From NCBI RefSeq assembly GCF_042445055.1, contig NZ_CP170340.1, positions 1 through 64,000 of the forward strand: DNA of 64,000 bases, written 5' to 3'. The DNA is from Falsihalocynthiibacter sp042445055 (GTDB lineage Bacteria; Pseudomonadota; Alphaproteobacteria; Rhodobacterales; Rhodobacteraceae). Every line of letters begins with the position of its first letter. The stretch's first letter is position 1. A model generated the notes under the pieces. It saw nothing but the letters and a program-made list of their open reading frames with translations, was not told where the DNA came from and ran no database searches. The position numbers and the translations under genes are program-made. Positions 51,526 to 60,832 of this stretch are shown piece after piece.

Positions 51526-52695
51526 TTAGGAATATGGGTCGGCCGCATCACGCAGACCATCGCCAAGAAAGTTGAGAGCAAGCACGGCCACCACCACGCA
51601 AATTCCCGGAATAAAGAGCCAAGGCGCCTGTGTAATCGCCAGCAGGTTCTGCGCATCCTTGAGCAGCACACCCCAGCTTACGATGGGTGGCTGAAGGCCG
51701 AGGCCAAGGAACGAAAGCGCCGTTTCCGCAAGGATCATCGTCGGGATCGCAAGGGTCACCGCCGCGATCACGTGGCTTGTGATAGAGGGCATCATATGGC
51801 GCAGGATCACCCGCATCTCGGATGCGCCATCCAAGCGCGCAGCGAGTACGAAATCCTCGTGCCGCAACGAAAGGAACCTACCCCGCACCACGCGCGCCAT
51901 TTCCGTCCAGCCGATCAGCGAGAGGATAATCAAAATCACGAAATACACCCGAAGCGGTGGCCAGTCCTGCGGCATCGCGGCCGCCAATCCAAGCCAGAGC
52001 GGGATCGTCGGTACAGAGCGGATAAACTCGATTGTGCGCTGGATAACGCGGTCGGTCCAGCCGCCGAAGTATCCCGAAAGCCCGCCCAAAACCAAGCCAA
52101 TCACAAGGCTAAAGATCACCCCGACAAGGCCAATCGACATCGAAATTCGCGCGCCATAGATCGTGCGGCTAAGCATATCGCGTCCCAGTCGATCAGCGCC
52201 AATAAGGTAAAACGGCTCTTTGGGATCAACCGGACCAAACAGGTGCCGATCCATCGGAATAAGCCCCCAAAGCTCGTAGGGCTCGCCCTTTACCCAGAAC
52301 CCAAGCGGCACAACCTTCTCCTCATCGGGAACAAAGACGCGCTTGAATGTCTCCATGTCCACCTCGGAGGTGTATGGATGCACGTGCGGGCGGAAGCTCC
52401 CCTCGTCAAACAGGGCAATGGCCTGTGGTGGGGCAAAGCTGAGCTTGGGGTTAAACGCCGTCGGCGTCGTCGGCGCGAGGATCTCGGCAAAGAGTGCGAC
52501 GAAATAGATAAACCCCGTCACCGTCAGGCCAATCATCGCAAGGCGATGCTTGCGGAATTTGTACCAGATAAGCCGCCACTGCGAGGCCGCAACAAGCGCG
52601 TCATCGCGGGTCTGGGCATCCAGAAGATCAAGGTTCGCCTCGTCCTGCGGAGTATTGGGGCCATCGTCGGGAAGGGTGCGTGCAGGTGAAGTCAT
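51526..52695 (-). CDS. ABC importer permease, DppC/OppC type
   Basis: It is 389 residues. A long N-terminal cytoplasmic stretch and first helix (about 55-75) are followed by about 110 periplasmic residues before the core permease helices. The core has GADRLGRDMLSRTIYGARIS and the ATPase-contact motif AARLDGASEMRVILRHMMP. Such a long pre-core region is typical of the OppC-like subunits of sugar-type family 5 importers. Its ATG overlaps the DppB-type gene stop by 4 bp. Confidence 0.92.
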   Translation of the reverse strand: MTSPARTLPDDGPNTPQDEANLDLLDAQTRDDALVAASQWRLIWYKFRKHRLAMIGLTVTGFIYFVALFAEILAPTTPTAFNPKLSFAPPQAIALFDEGSFRPHVHPYTSEVDMETFKRVFVPDEEKVVPLGFWVKGEPYELWGLIPMDRHLFGPVDPKEPFYLIGADRLGRDMLSRTIYGARISMSIGLVGVIFSLVIGLVLGGLSGYFGGWTDRVIQRTIEFIRSVPTIPLWLGLAAAMPQDWPPLRVYFVILIILSLIGWTEMARVVRGRFLSLRHEDFVLAARLDGASEMRVILRHMMPSITSHVIAAVTLAIPTMILAETALSFLGLGLQPPIVSWGVLLKDAQNLLAITQAPWLFIPGICVVVAVLALNFLGDGLRDAADPYS

Positions 52696-53675
52696 GCGAA
52701 TTGAATCCTTGGATCGATAACAGCAAGAAGAATGTCCGAAAGCAGCGTGCCAATCAGCACAAGCGCCCCCGTCATCAACAAAAATGCGCCCGCCAGATAC
52801 ATATCCTGACTCTTGAGCGCCTGAAGAAGCAGCGGCCCCGCCGTCGGTAGATTGAGCACCGTCGAGACGATAAGCTCCCCCGAAATCAGCGTAGGAAGCA
52901 CCCAGCCAACGGTCGAAATGAACGGGTTGATCGCCACGCGAACGGGATATTTCGCGATAAGTTTGCGCTCTGGAACACCACGGGCGCGGGCGGCCTCGAC
53001 GTAGGGTTTTCCAAGCTCGTCCAACAGGTTAGCGCGCATCACACGGATAAGCGCGGCCGTGCCCGCCGTCCCAAGGACAATCACGGGTATCCAAACATGG
53101 CTCAGAAAATCCCAGAGCCGCGCAAACGACCACGGCGCATCAACATACTCGGGTGAAAACAGCCCGCCCACGGATTGCCCCATGTGGATCGTCGCAAAAT
53201 ACATCAGTACAATCGCCAAGAGGAAATTCGGTGTCGCCATTCCGATAAAGCCGAAAAGCGTCGCCACATAATCCCCGATCGAATATTTGTTCACAGCGGA
53301 ATAAACGCCCACCGGAAGCGCAACCGACCACACAAACAACAGCGTCAGAACCGCCACAAGCGAGGTCATCGCCATGCGTTCCCAAACAAGCTGGCTTACG
53401 GGTTGGTTCCATTCGAAACTATAGCCAAAATCACCCTGAACAATGCCGCCAATCCAGCGAAAGTATTGCTCGACCACGCTATCGCCGATGCCATACCGCT
53501 CGCGCAGAGTATCAAGCGTTGCCTGCTCCATTGTGTTGCCGGTTTCGGCCGCTTGGGCCGCGAGGGTTGATACAAAATCACCGGGCGGAAGTTGGATTAC
53601 GATAAAAGTCAGCACCGAGATCGCAAGCAACGCAGGGATCATCGAGAGCACTCGAAACAGAATGAAGCGGGCCAT
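52692..53675 (-). CDS. ABC importer permease, DppB/OppB type
   Basis: It is 327 residues with six helices. The typical start FRVLSMIPALLAISVLTFIV is followed by a periplasmic loop and the motif KPYVEAARARGVPERKLIAK facing the ATPase. It precedes the DppC-type gene with a 4-bp overlap and follows the binding-protein gene after a hairpin-containing gap of 88 bp. Confidence 0.92.
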   Translation of the reverse strand: MARFILFRVLSMIPALLAISVLTFIVIQLPPGDFVSTLAAQAAETGNTMEQATLDTLRERYGIGDSVVEQYFRWIGGIVQGDFGYSFEWNQPVSQLVWERMAMTSLVAVLTLLFVWSVALPVGVYSAVNKYSIGDYVATLFGFIGMATPNFLLAIVLMYFATIHMGQSVGGLFSPEYVDAPWSFARLWDFLSHVWIPVIVLGTAGTAALIRVMRANLLDELGKPYVEAARARGVPERKLIAKYPVRVAINPFISTVGWVLPTLISGELIVSTVLNLPTAGPLLLQALKSQDMYLAGAFLLMTGALVLIGTLLSDILLAVIDPRIQFA

Positions 53676-53726
53676 GAGAGGTATTCCTTAGTGTTGATCC
53701 CGTCAGCGGGACCAATGGGTCTGGTT

Positions 53727-53756
53727 GCAGCACCGCACAATCGGGCGCGGTGCTGC
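53727..53756 (-). promoter_or_regulatory. Strong hairpin between binding-protein and permease genes
   Basis: GCAGCACCGC (53727-53736) and GCGGTGCTGC (53747-53756) form a perfect 10-bp stem with a 10-nt loop, 8 bp after the binding-protein stop. A smaller stem, TCCCG/CGGGA, lies nearby at about 53698-53710. It is probably an mRNA-protecting or partial-termination element that keeps binding-protein levels high. Confidence 0.6.
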
Positions 53757-53763
53757 GGTTTTC

Positions 53764-55692
53764 TTACTCTTGCTCAAAGAACCACTGTTCGGGGTTCGTC
53801 GGGCCGGGGTTCGGATAAATCCACGATGTCGCGGTACCCTCTGTGACGTTCATCAGGTTCTTGGCACGCACCGCGTATTGCTTGGGCGGTGTCGAGATAC
53901 CCATGACAAAGAAGTTGTCCGCCGCGATGTCCAGAATCTCGTTGAACATACGTGTTTGCTCTGCTTGATCTGAGGTCATCTTGATCGCGTCATAGAGTTC
54001 GCGTTGCTTTTTGACGTTTGCTGGGGGCTCTTCGCCGCCGTTACCGTCAAACCAGTTCACCCAGTCCACACCAAAGGTCGACTCGCTTGAGAAGGGCAAG
54101 TAGTAGCGCGGATCAAGCAGTCCCTCGGCGCCGTTTCCGCCACCACCCCAGATCACGACATCATGCTCGTTGCCGTTTTTGACCTCGTAAAAACGTGTGC
54201 GATCAACGGTTTGCATACGTGCGTCAATCCCCAGCTCTTGCCAGTATTGCGTCACCAACTCCCCTAGATCCACAAACGATCCAAGCGCACTAACCGTCAT
54301 GACATTGAACGTGATCGGATTGCCGTCGGCATTCAAACGCATCCCATTAGAGTCGCGCTTGTCATAGCCAAGCTCGTCCAACATCGCGTTCGCTTTCTCC
54401 ACGTCATACTCAAGGTACTGCTTGTCCAGACGCTCGTTGTAATACGGCGAAGTTTCGGACGGACCGGGCTGTGACGGCTCTCCGAGACCGAGGTAGATGC
54501 TGTCGATAATCGCTTGGCGATCAATCCCGTGGCTCAGTGCCGCGCGGAACTCGAGATCGTCAAAGAAATCGCGCTTTACCGGATCGGTGCTTGTTTGGTT
54601 GAACGCAATAGAAACGTCCGATCCACGCTCTTGAACGCGCGGAACAATCACAATCCCCGCATCTTCTTGCGCGGCGGCAAGAACAGGGAGGTTGTCCGTT
54701 GTGGCGATGTGGCGTTGCTGGAACGTGGTCTCACCCGCAACAGCAGCCAAAAGCGCCGTTTGTTTATCCGCGTTAATCGAGAAGCGCGCTTCGTCGATAT
54801 AGGGGAGCTGGTTCCCTTCGGCGTCAACTTTCCAATAATAAGGGTTACGCTTGAAGGTCACTTGCGTGGCACCAGAAACATAAGGCTCCTCGATCATGAA
54901 CGCGTTGAGCGTTGGCATCTCTGGATTGCGCCAGCGCTGGATGTTTTCTTCGCCAACACCACACTGGTTAGTTAGGTGCTCGGCCCAATCTGCGGCATCC
55001 GCAGCAGCGGCAAGCGCCTCGGCCTCTTCGTTGAATTTGGGCATATACTTAGAGCAGTATTCCTTGCTCATGAGCACAAGTTTCGTCCCGAAGGGCGAAG
55101 CCACGTTTTGCAGGAAAAGCCCATTTGGCGCGGCGAAATCAATGCGCACTCGTGTGGGGCTCTCCACGGTTGCGGTCGGCAACTTGCCATCCGCCAGCAT
55201 CCAGCCAGGGGCCGAAGGATACAGAGTCTCGTCCGTAAGGACATCATTCACCATAAAGGCGATATCCTGCGCGCCGAATGGCGTGCCGTCGGACCATTTC
55301 ATGCCCTCGCGCAATACGAACGTAAACGACTTGGCGTCGTCACTGGCCTCAACGGATTTGGCAACATTCGGGATCAACTCGCCCGACCATTCACGATCCC
55401 ACGCCAAGAGCGGCTCATACCCTGTGAACTTCAAGAGCATGTTACGATCGTTCCCGCCAACAAGCGCGGCGCGATGCGTTCCTCCATAAGTACCAATTTT
55501 ATCAACAACTTCCAGAACGCGTGGCTCGGCACCTACGCGCTCGGCGACCGGTGGCAATGCACCGGATTCCACCGCCGCATCAAGCACGGGCGATTGCGCC
55601 GATGCCTGCGCCCATGCGGCCCCACCCATAAGGGCAAGCGTCGCGGTCGTTGCCGCAAGCCGCATTCCACGGTTGAGATTTAATCGAATCAT
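53764..55692 (-). CDS. Family 5 (peptide/nickel/oligosaccharide-type) substrate-binding protein
   Basis: It is 642 residues from ATG 55692, preceded by GGAGG. The signal peptide MRLAATTATLALMGGAAWAQ is followed by the large two-lobed family 5 fold: KIGTYGGTHRAALVGGNDRN, DGTPFGAQDIAFMVND, FRAALSHGIDRQAIIDSIYL and the C-terminal VNWFDGNGGEEPP. It delivers the ligand to the permeases. Members of this subtype, longer than the 540-residue DppA, are often found with plant or algal oligosaccharide genes. The kdgD neighbour across the divergent promoter supports a uronate-containing ligand. Confidence 0.9.
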   Translation of the reverse strand: MIRLNLNRGMRLAATTATLALMGGAAWAQASAQSPVLDAAVESGALPPVAERVGAEPRVLEVVDKIGTYGGTHRAALVGGNDRNMLLKFTGYEPLLAWDREWSGELIPNVAKSVEASDDAKSFTFVLREGMKWSDGTPFGAQDIAFMVNDVLTDETLYPSAPGWMLADGKLPTATVESPTRVRIDFAAPNGLFLQNVASPFGTKLVLMSKEYCSKYMPKFNEEAEALAAAADAADWAEHLTNQCGVGEENIQRWRNPEMPTLNAFMIEEPYVSGATQVTFKRNPYYWKVDAEGNQLPYIDEARFSINADKQTALLAAVAGETTFQQRHIATTDNLPVLAAAQEDAGIVIVPRVQERGSDVSIAFNQTSTDPVKRDFFDDLEFRAALSHGIDRQAIIDSIYLGLGEPSQPGPSETSPYYNERLDKQYLEYDVEKANAMLDELGYDKRDSNGMRLNADGNPITFNVMTVSALGSFVDLGELVTQYWQELGIDARMQTVDRTRFYEVKNGNEHDVVIWGGGGNGAEGLLDPRYYLPFSSESTFGVDWVNWFDGNGGEEPPANVKKQRELYDAIKMTSDQAEQTRMFNEILDIAADNFFVMGISTPPKQYAVRAKNLMNVTEGTATSWIYPNPGPTNPEQWFFEQE

Positions 55693-55740
55693 AACTTCCT
55701 CCCTAAAGTTCAGTATTCGTATTATGTTGGACACTTTCAT

Positions 55741-55791
55741 AATTAGTATGATAAATCAATTGCAATCTTCCAATCAATCTGCAATTAGTAT
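55741..55791. repeat. Direct repeats in the divergent binding-protein / kdgD promoter
   Basis: AATTAGTAT occurs at 55741-55749 and again at 55783-55791, 42 bp apart (about four helical turns), in an A/T-rich gap. ATCATAC, the reverse complement of the first copy's GTATGAT extension, also occurs upstream of uxuA at about 48157. Possible sites for a GntR-family regulator. Confidence 0.4.
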
Positions 55792-55822
55792 TACAACATG
55801 AATATCAGCCCCGGAGAACACC

Positions 55823-56743
55823 ATGTCACTCGACCCCGCCAACCTTAAATCCCGCATCGGTTCTGGATTGCTGTCTTTTCCTGTCACTGACTTTAAGGAC
55901 GGGGAATTTGACCAGCAGAGTTATGCAAAACGCCTTGAATGGTTGGCCTCCTACCCCGCTGCGGGCCTATTCGCAGCAGGCGGCACAGGCGAGTTCTTCT
56001 CCTTGGGTTTAGATGAATACGAAACCGTCATTGAGACCGCCGTAAAGGGCACAGCAGGCAAAACACCTGTGATCGCGGGCACGGGTTACGGCACACGAAT
56101 CGCATGCCAACTCGCCGAGAAAGCTGCCAACGCAGGGGCCGACGGCCTTCTTGTATTGCCCCACTATCTCACCGAGGCTCCGAATGACGGGATAGAGGCG
56201 CATCTTTCTGCGATCTGCGGCAGCACCGATTTGGGTGTGATTTATTATGCCCGCGCCAACAGCCGCCTTGGACCAGATGCTCTTGAACGGCTCGCGGCCA
56301 AGCACGAAAACCTCATCGGATACAAAGACGGCACGGGCGATTTGCAACAGATGGTTTCGATCGTCACCGCGCTCGAAGATCGCTTTACCTATATTGGCGG
56401 CCTGCCCACAGCCGAAATATTCGCGCAGGCCTATCTTGATCTAGGCGTCACAACTTATTCTTCTGCGGTCTTCAACTTTGTGCCAGAGCTTGCGATTACC
56501 TTCTACAACGCAATCCGCGCACGGGACGGCGCCACAATCAACAAGCTCTTGCGCGAATTCTATGTGCCGCTTGTGGCACTGCGGGACAAAAAGGCGGGGT
56601 ATGCTGTCTCTATGATCAAGGCGGGCGCCGAGATCGTCGGCAAGCCCGCAGGTTCGGTGCGCACGCCTCTCTCGGACATGACGCCAGAGCACCGCGCAGA
56701 GCTTGAACGCCTCGTGCAACACGCCAAGACGCTCGTCGCCTAA
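55823..56743 (+). CDS. kdgD: 5-dehydro-4-deoxyglucarate dehydratase
   Basis: Converts 5-keto-4-deoxyglucarate to 2-oxoglutarate semialdehyde with loss of CO2 and water, late in the oxidative uronate/aldarate pathway. It is a TIM-barrel Schiff-base aldolase-family enzyme of 306 residues. It has GGTGEFFSLGLDEYETV (residues 53-69), the conserved Tyr in VIYYARANSRLG (Tyr 142) and the catalytic lysine Lys 168 in LIGYKDGTGDLQQM. The length matches the family (about 300-315). The semialdehyde dehydrogenase usually found next to it is not in this window. Confidence 0.92.
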   Translation: MSLDPANLKSRIGSGLLSFPVTDFKDGEFDQQSYAKRLEWLASYPAAGLFAAGGTGEFFSLGLDEYETVIETAVKGTAGKTPVIAGTGYGTRIACQLAEKAANAGADGLLVLPHYLTEAPNDGIEAHLSAICGSTDLGVIYYARANSRLGPDALERLAAKHENLIGYKDGTGDLQQMVSIVTALEDRFTYIGGLPTAEIFAQAYLDLGVTTYSSAVFNFVPELAITFYNAIRARDGATINKLLREFYVPLVALRDKKAGYAVSMIKAGAEIVGKPAGSVRTPLSDMTPEHRAELERLVQHAKTLVA

Positions 56744-56830
56744 AGGCGTGCGGTTATTCCTCCCTCGACATTAGCGCCTGTTTTTTCGTACACTTGCGCC
56801 AAGTGATCGATGTCTGAGGGAGATACCGCA

Positions 56831-57121
56831 ATGAAAGTTCTAGCCTGTATGCTTGGGGCGACGCTTGCGCTCACCGCTTGTGCCGAAATTCAGGGCGCGC
56901 GCCCTGTGACCGTCGAGGGGCAACCTGCGGACTATCGGATGAGCGAAGTTCCCGAGGGGCTTCAGGCCATCGCCGCCCCCTATCAGGATCTGACAGAAGT
57001 GCGGATCAATGACGCGGATGGCTGCTATGTCTATCGCTATGCTGGCCCCGTCGAAACGACATTCCTACCGCTTCGCACCAGAGAGGGGCGCCCGATCTGC
57101 ACCCGCTCTCCTGAAGTTTAA
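56831..57121 (+). CDS. Small lipoprotein of unknown function
   Basis: It is 96 residues from ATG 56831, preceded by GAGGGAG. It has a short lipoprotein signal with lipobox LTAC (Cys near residue 17). The mature part has two cysteines (DADGCYVYRY and GRPICTRS) that could form a disulfide bond. No family is recognised. It converges on the second L,D-transpeptidase gene with a 9-bp gap; an envelope role is plausible from the signal alone. Confidence 0.7.
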   Translation: MKVLACMLGATLALTACAEIQGARPVTVEGQPADYRMSEVPEGLQAIAAPYQDLTEVRINDADGCYVYRYAGPVETTFLPLRTREGRPICTRSPEV

Positions 57122-57130
57122 CGGCGAAAA

Positions 57131-57796
57131 CTAGCTCCGCGCGCCGAGCGCGTCCTCTGGTGGGTAGAGGTACGCGCGCACACCCGTCGACACAAACTCA
57201 TAGAGATCATTGATGTGCGGCATTGCCATCCGCACGCAACCCGAGCTTGCCCGACCGCCAATTGACGAAGGGCTTGGTGTGCCGTGGATGCGCAAATAAG
57301 TGTCGCGGCTTCCGACATAGAGATAGAACGCGCGCGACCCCAACGGATTGGTCGGGCCGCCGTCCTGACCGTCTGCGTATTGCGCAAACAGTTGCGGATC
57401 GCGTTTGATCATCGCCGCGGTCGGCGTCCATGTGGGCCATTTTGCCTTACGGCGGATCGTGTAGGTGCCGGGCTCATAGAGGCTCCCGCGCGCAATCGCC
57501 ACGCCATAGCGCATCGCCGATCCATCACTGCGGATATGGTAAATATAGCGCGCAACCGCATCGACGTGGATATCACCGGGCGTCAGGCCCGCGTTCGCTT
57601 CAACACGTTGCGGCAAAAAACGCGGATTGAACCCCCACGGATTGGATGTCGCTGGATCGTAATTGGGCGGCGTTACCTGTGCATCCCACATTGCCCATTT
57701 CGAAGGATCCGAAGTAGGAGCCGCCGAGAGAGCGCTTGGAATGGGTGCGGAAAATAACGCCCCAGAAGTGATCACGAAATGGCGTCTGGTCAACAT
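57131..57796 (-). CDS. L,D-transpeptidase (YkuD family), second copy
   Basis: It is 221 residues from ATG 57796; an in-frame TTG at 57817 would add 7. The twin-arginine-like signal TRRHFVITSGALFSAPIPS is followed by the YkuD domain with ARYIYHIRSDGSAMRYGVAI, LRIHGTPSPSSIGGRASSGC and VRMAMPHINDLYEF, giving the catalytic His and Cys. It has the same domain order as the protein at 45639-46337 but is clearly diverged. Both lie within the uronate region and converge on neighbours. Confidence 0.9.
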   Translation of the reverse strand: MLTRRHFVITSGALFSAPIPSALSAAPTSDPSKWAMWDAQVTPPNYDPATSNPWGFNPRFLPQRVEANAGLTPGDIHVDAVARYIYHIRSDGSAMRYGVAIARGSLYEPGTYTIRRKAKWPTWTPTAAMIKRDPQLFAQYADGQDGGPTNPLGSRAFYLYVGSRDTYLRIHGTPSPSSIGGRASSGCVRMAMPHINDLYEFVSTGVRAYLYPPEDALGARS

Positions 57797-58025
57797 TTGA
57801 ATACGGTCCTTGTTCAATGAACGGTTATTAATTCACTCGGCCAAGATATATACTGTGGCTTCGGAGGTCCATTCACATGCGCATGAGCGCGTCAGATAAA
57901 CTTCGAAAACACCATATTTTGTGATGGTCCGCCCCTCTTGGCACCAAAATCATAAACGAATCTGGCCACTTGCGAACTAGAACACTTGTATGCAAGAGTA
58001 CCAGAGCAAGAAAACAGGAATCATC

Positions 58026-58757
58026 ATGCCAGCCGATCATCCCGAAAAAGAGAGCGAGTCCGTCCGAACCTTGTTGGACATTGATCTGGATAAAACGCTC
58101 GATCGTTCCCGCCCCTTGGGAACGCAAATCTATGAGCAAATCAGGTTGGCGATTATTCTTGAGAAGCTAAAACCCAACGACCCCATCAGCGAAACAGAAC
58201 TCAGCACCGCCTTCGGCGTGAGCCGCACCCCTGTTCGCGAGGCCTATCAACGTTTGATCGAGGACGGGTTGCTGCGCTCCAAGGCCAAGGCGGGCACGCT
58301 CGTCGCGCCGATTGATGACGCCCGCGTGCGCGAAGGGATTATTGTACGCCGCGCCCTAGAACGCGAAGTCGTCAAGATCATCGCGACAACCGATGTAAAC
58401 CTGCGCGCGCTCGACAGTAACATCGCCCTTCAAAGCGTCGCCGTTTCCCATAACGACCACATCGAGTTTTTCCGTCAGGACGAGAATTTCCACGCCGCCC
58501 TTGCGGACCTTGCGATGCTGCCCTCTGCGTGGCGCTTGGCGCATTCGGTGAAATCCCACACAGACCGCGCGCGGATCATGCTCACGGGGAATCTTCCCAA
58601 TCGGATCAACGTCGCATTCAACGAACACCTTGCCCTTGTCGATGCACTAAAGGCCCAAGACGCCGAACTCGCGCAGGCCCTTATTAGCAAGCACATCAAC
58701 TCTGCTTTCGAAGCCGTCAACGCAGACATAGAGCACGCGAAACCTACGGAGAAATAA
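58026..58757 (+). CDS. GntR-family regulator of the dehydrogenase / Tct operon
   Basis: It is 243 residues from ATG 58026, with AGGAA upstream. The winged helix is PISETELSTAFGVSRTPVRE and AYQRLIEDGLLRSKAKAG. An FCD-type C-terminal ligand domain (about 95-230) has metal-site residues in DENFHAALADLA and FNEHLALVDALKA. Its stop codon directly abuts the next ATG, so it is the first gene of a six-gene operon that it probably controls. The inducer is likely the substrate of the dehydrogenases, unknown. Confidence 0.9.
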   Translation: MPADHPEKESESVRTLLDIDLDKTLDRSRPLGTQIYEQIRLAIILEKLKPNDPISETELSTAFGVSRTPVREAYQRLIEDGLLRSKAKAGTLVAPIDDARVREGIIVRRALEREVVKIIATTDVNLRALDSNIALQSVAVSHNDHIEFFRQDENFHAALADLAMLPSAWRLAHSVKSHTDRARIMLTGNLPNRINVAFNEHLALVDALKAQDAELAQALISKHINSAFEAVNADIEHAKPTEK

Positions 58758-59792
58758 ATGCCAAAGACGCCCGTCAAACTCGCAGTTATCGGCCTCGGGA
58801 TGGCGGCCAAACCCCACCTCGCCGCGCTCAAAGAACTCGCAGGCAAAGTTGAGGTCGGCGGTGTCTTTGCCCGAAGCCCGGAAACAAGGCAGGTCGTCGC
58901 CGACACATGGGGCTGGCCCACATACGAAAGCCTCGACGATATCGCCAAGAGCGACGTCGATGGCGCCATTGTAATCACCCCGCCCCACGCGCGCGCCGAG
59001 ATTGTCAAAACCCTCGCCAATGCGGGAAAAGCGATCTTGATGGAAAAACCCGTCGAACGGGATCTGGCGCGGGCAACCGAGATCGTGGAAATCTGCGAAA
59101 GTGCCAACGTCCCCCTTGGGATCGTTTTTCAAAACCGTTTCCGTGGCGGCGCGATTGCCCTTCGCGAGTTGATCGACAGCGGCAAGGCCGGCACGATCCG
59201 CAAGGTTCAGCTAAATCTGCCGTGGTGGCGCGATCAATCCTATTACGACGAACCGGGGCGTGGAACCTATGCGGGCGATGGCGGCGGCGTTCTAATCACA
59301 CAGGCCATCCACTTTATGGATCTCATGCTCAGCCTGACAGGCCCCGTTGCCAAGGTCAGCGCCCTAACGGGAACCACCGCATTTCACCAGATGGAGGCCG
59401 AGGATTTCGCCAACGCTGGAATGGTCTTCGCCAACGGTGCATTCGGCGCCCTCACGGCCACAACCGCAAGCTTCCCCGGCGCCGCCGAAACGCTCGAAAT
59501 TGATTGCGACCATGCCTCTGTGCGCCTCTTGGCCGGAGAACTGACAATCCACTGGCGCGACGGGCGCACCGAAACCATCGGCGAACTCACCAAGAGCGGC
59601 GGCGGCAGCGATCCGATGGATTTCCCATGTGACTGGCACCGCGACCTGATCGCCGATTTCGCCGCATCCCTACGCGAGGGACGCGCCCCAATGATCACAG
59701 GCCGCGAAGCCCTACGCGTCCACCGCCTTATCCAAGCGATTGAAAAATCGGCCAAAACAGAGAAACAAGTGACCGTGGAGACTGACGAATGA
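58758..59792 (+). CDS. Gfo/Idh/MocA-family oxidoreductase (first of two)
   Basis: It is 344 residues. The Rossmann segment KLAVIGLGMAAKPHLAALKE is followed by DGAIVITPPHARAEIV and the signature lysine in AILMEKPVERDLARATEIVE. GGGVLITQAIHFMDLMLSLT is in the C-terminal beta-sheet domain; its histidine stands where family members bind substrate. It uses NAD(P) to oxidise or reduce a sugar, inositol or sugar acid, identity unknown. It overlaps the second dehydrogenase gene by 4 bp. Confidence 0.9.
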   Translation: MPKTPVKLAVIGLGMAAKPHLAALKELAGKVEVGGVFARSPETRQVVADTWGWPTYESLDDIAKSDVDGAIVITPPHARAEIVKTLANAGKAILMEKPVERDLARATEIVEICESANVPLGIVFQNRFRGGAIALRELIDSGKAGTIRKVQLNLPWWRDQSYYDEPGRGTYAGDGGGVLITQAIHFMDLMLSLTGPVAKVSALTGTTAFHQMEAEDFANAGMVFANGAFGALTATTASFPGAAETLEIDCDHASVRLLAGELTIHWRDGRTETIGELTKSGGGSDPMDFPCDWHRDLIADFAASLREGRAPMITGREALRVHRLIQAIEKSAKTEKQVTVETDE

Positions 59793-60808
59793 CCCTGAAA
59801 TTCGCAGCACTGGGGCTGGACCACCGCCACATCTATGGCATGGCGCAAGGGATGATCGATGTCGGATGCGAATTCGCGAGTTTCTGGAGCGAAAGAGAGC
59901 CGCAACCCTATGCGGGCTTTGTAAAACGCTTCCCCGATGTGCCGCGCGTGGATGATATTCAGCGGATACTGGAGGATGAAAGCATCCAACTCGTGCTGAT
60001 TGCTTGCCCTCCGGCCGAGCGCGCGCGGCTTTCGCTCTTGGCGATGTCACACGGCAAGGACGTGATGCTCGACAAGCCCGGCTGCCTGACGCACGCCGAA
60101 CTCGCCGAGATCGAAGCCAAAATCGCCGAGACAAGCCGCATCTGGTCGGTGAATTTCTCTGAGCGGTTCGAAGTCCCCGCCGTAACCCTCTCCGACAAGC
60201 TCTTGGCCGAGGGGCGCATCGGGCGCGTCGTGCATCTGATGTCCCAAGGGCCGCATCGGCTTAACGAGCAAATGCGACCAGACTGGTTCTGGAAAACCGA
60301 AGAGTACGGAGGGATTCTGGGCGATATCGGCACGCATCAAATCGACCAGTTCCTGCACTTCTCGGGCGCAAAAACAGCCGAAATCACCCACGCAACCGTT
60401 GGTAACCTCAACACGCCACAACACCCCGACTTTCAGGATTTCGGCGAAATGAACCTCTCGTCCGGCGATGTTCAGGGCTATGTGCGGCTTGACTGGTTCA
60501 CCCCCGATGCCGCACCAAACTGGGGCGATGGACGCCTTACAATCCTTGGAACCGAAGGGTTCATCGAGCTGCGCAAATATATGGATATCGGCGGCCAAGA
60601 GGGCACCGATCATGTGTTCCTTGTGAACGGCACGACCTGTGAACGCTTTGACGCCACCGATGCTGGCACCCCCTATTTCGAGCGCCTCAAGTCCGACATC
60701 GACAACCGAACAGAAACAAGCTGCCCACAGCAGCACACGCTAACCGTTATGCGGCTCGCAATTGAGGCTCAAGCCAAGGCAACACGAATTGGAAAACAGG
60801 CGAAATAA
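59789..60808 (+). CDS. Gfo/Idh/MocA-family oxidoreductase (second of two)
   Basis: It is 339 residues. The start LKFAALGLDHRHIYGMAQGM is unusual for the family: GLDHRHI replaces the usual GxGxxG loop, so nucleotide binding may be altered. The signature lysine is in DVMLDKPGCLTHAELAEIEA. GGILGDIGTHQIDQFLHFSG carries the conserved histidine. It forms a tandem pair with the preceding gene; the two may act in sequence on one compound taken up by the TctCBA system. Confidence 0.85.
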   Translation: MTLKFAALGLDHRHIYGMAQGMIDVGCEFASFWSEREPQPYAGFVKRFPDVPRVDDIQRILEDESIQLVLIACPPAERARLSLLAMSHGKDVMLDKPGCLTHAELAEIEAKIAETSRIWSVNFSERFEVPAVTLSDKLLAEGRIGRVVHLMSQGPHRLNEQMRPDWFWKTEEYGGILGDIGTHQIDQFLHFSGAKTAEITHATVGNLNTPQHPDFQDFGEMNLSSGDVQGYVRLDWFTPDAAPNWGDGRLTILGTEGFIELRKYMDIGGQEGTDHVFLVNGTTCERFDATDAGTPYFERLKSDIDNRTETSCPQQHTLTVMRLAIEAQAKATRIGKQAK

Positions 60809-60832
60809 GTAATCAAACTTTGGGAGGAAAGA

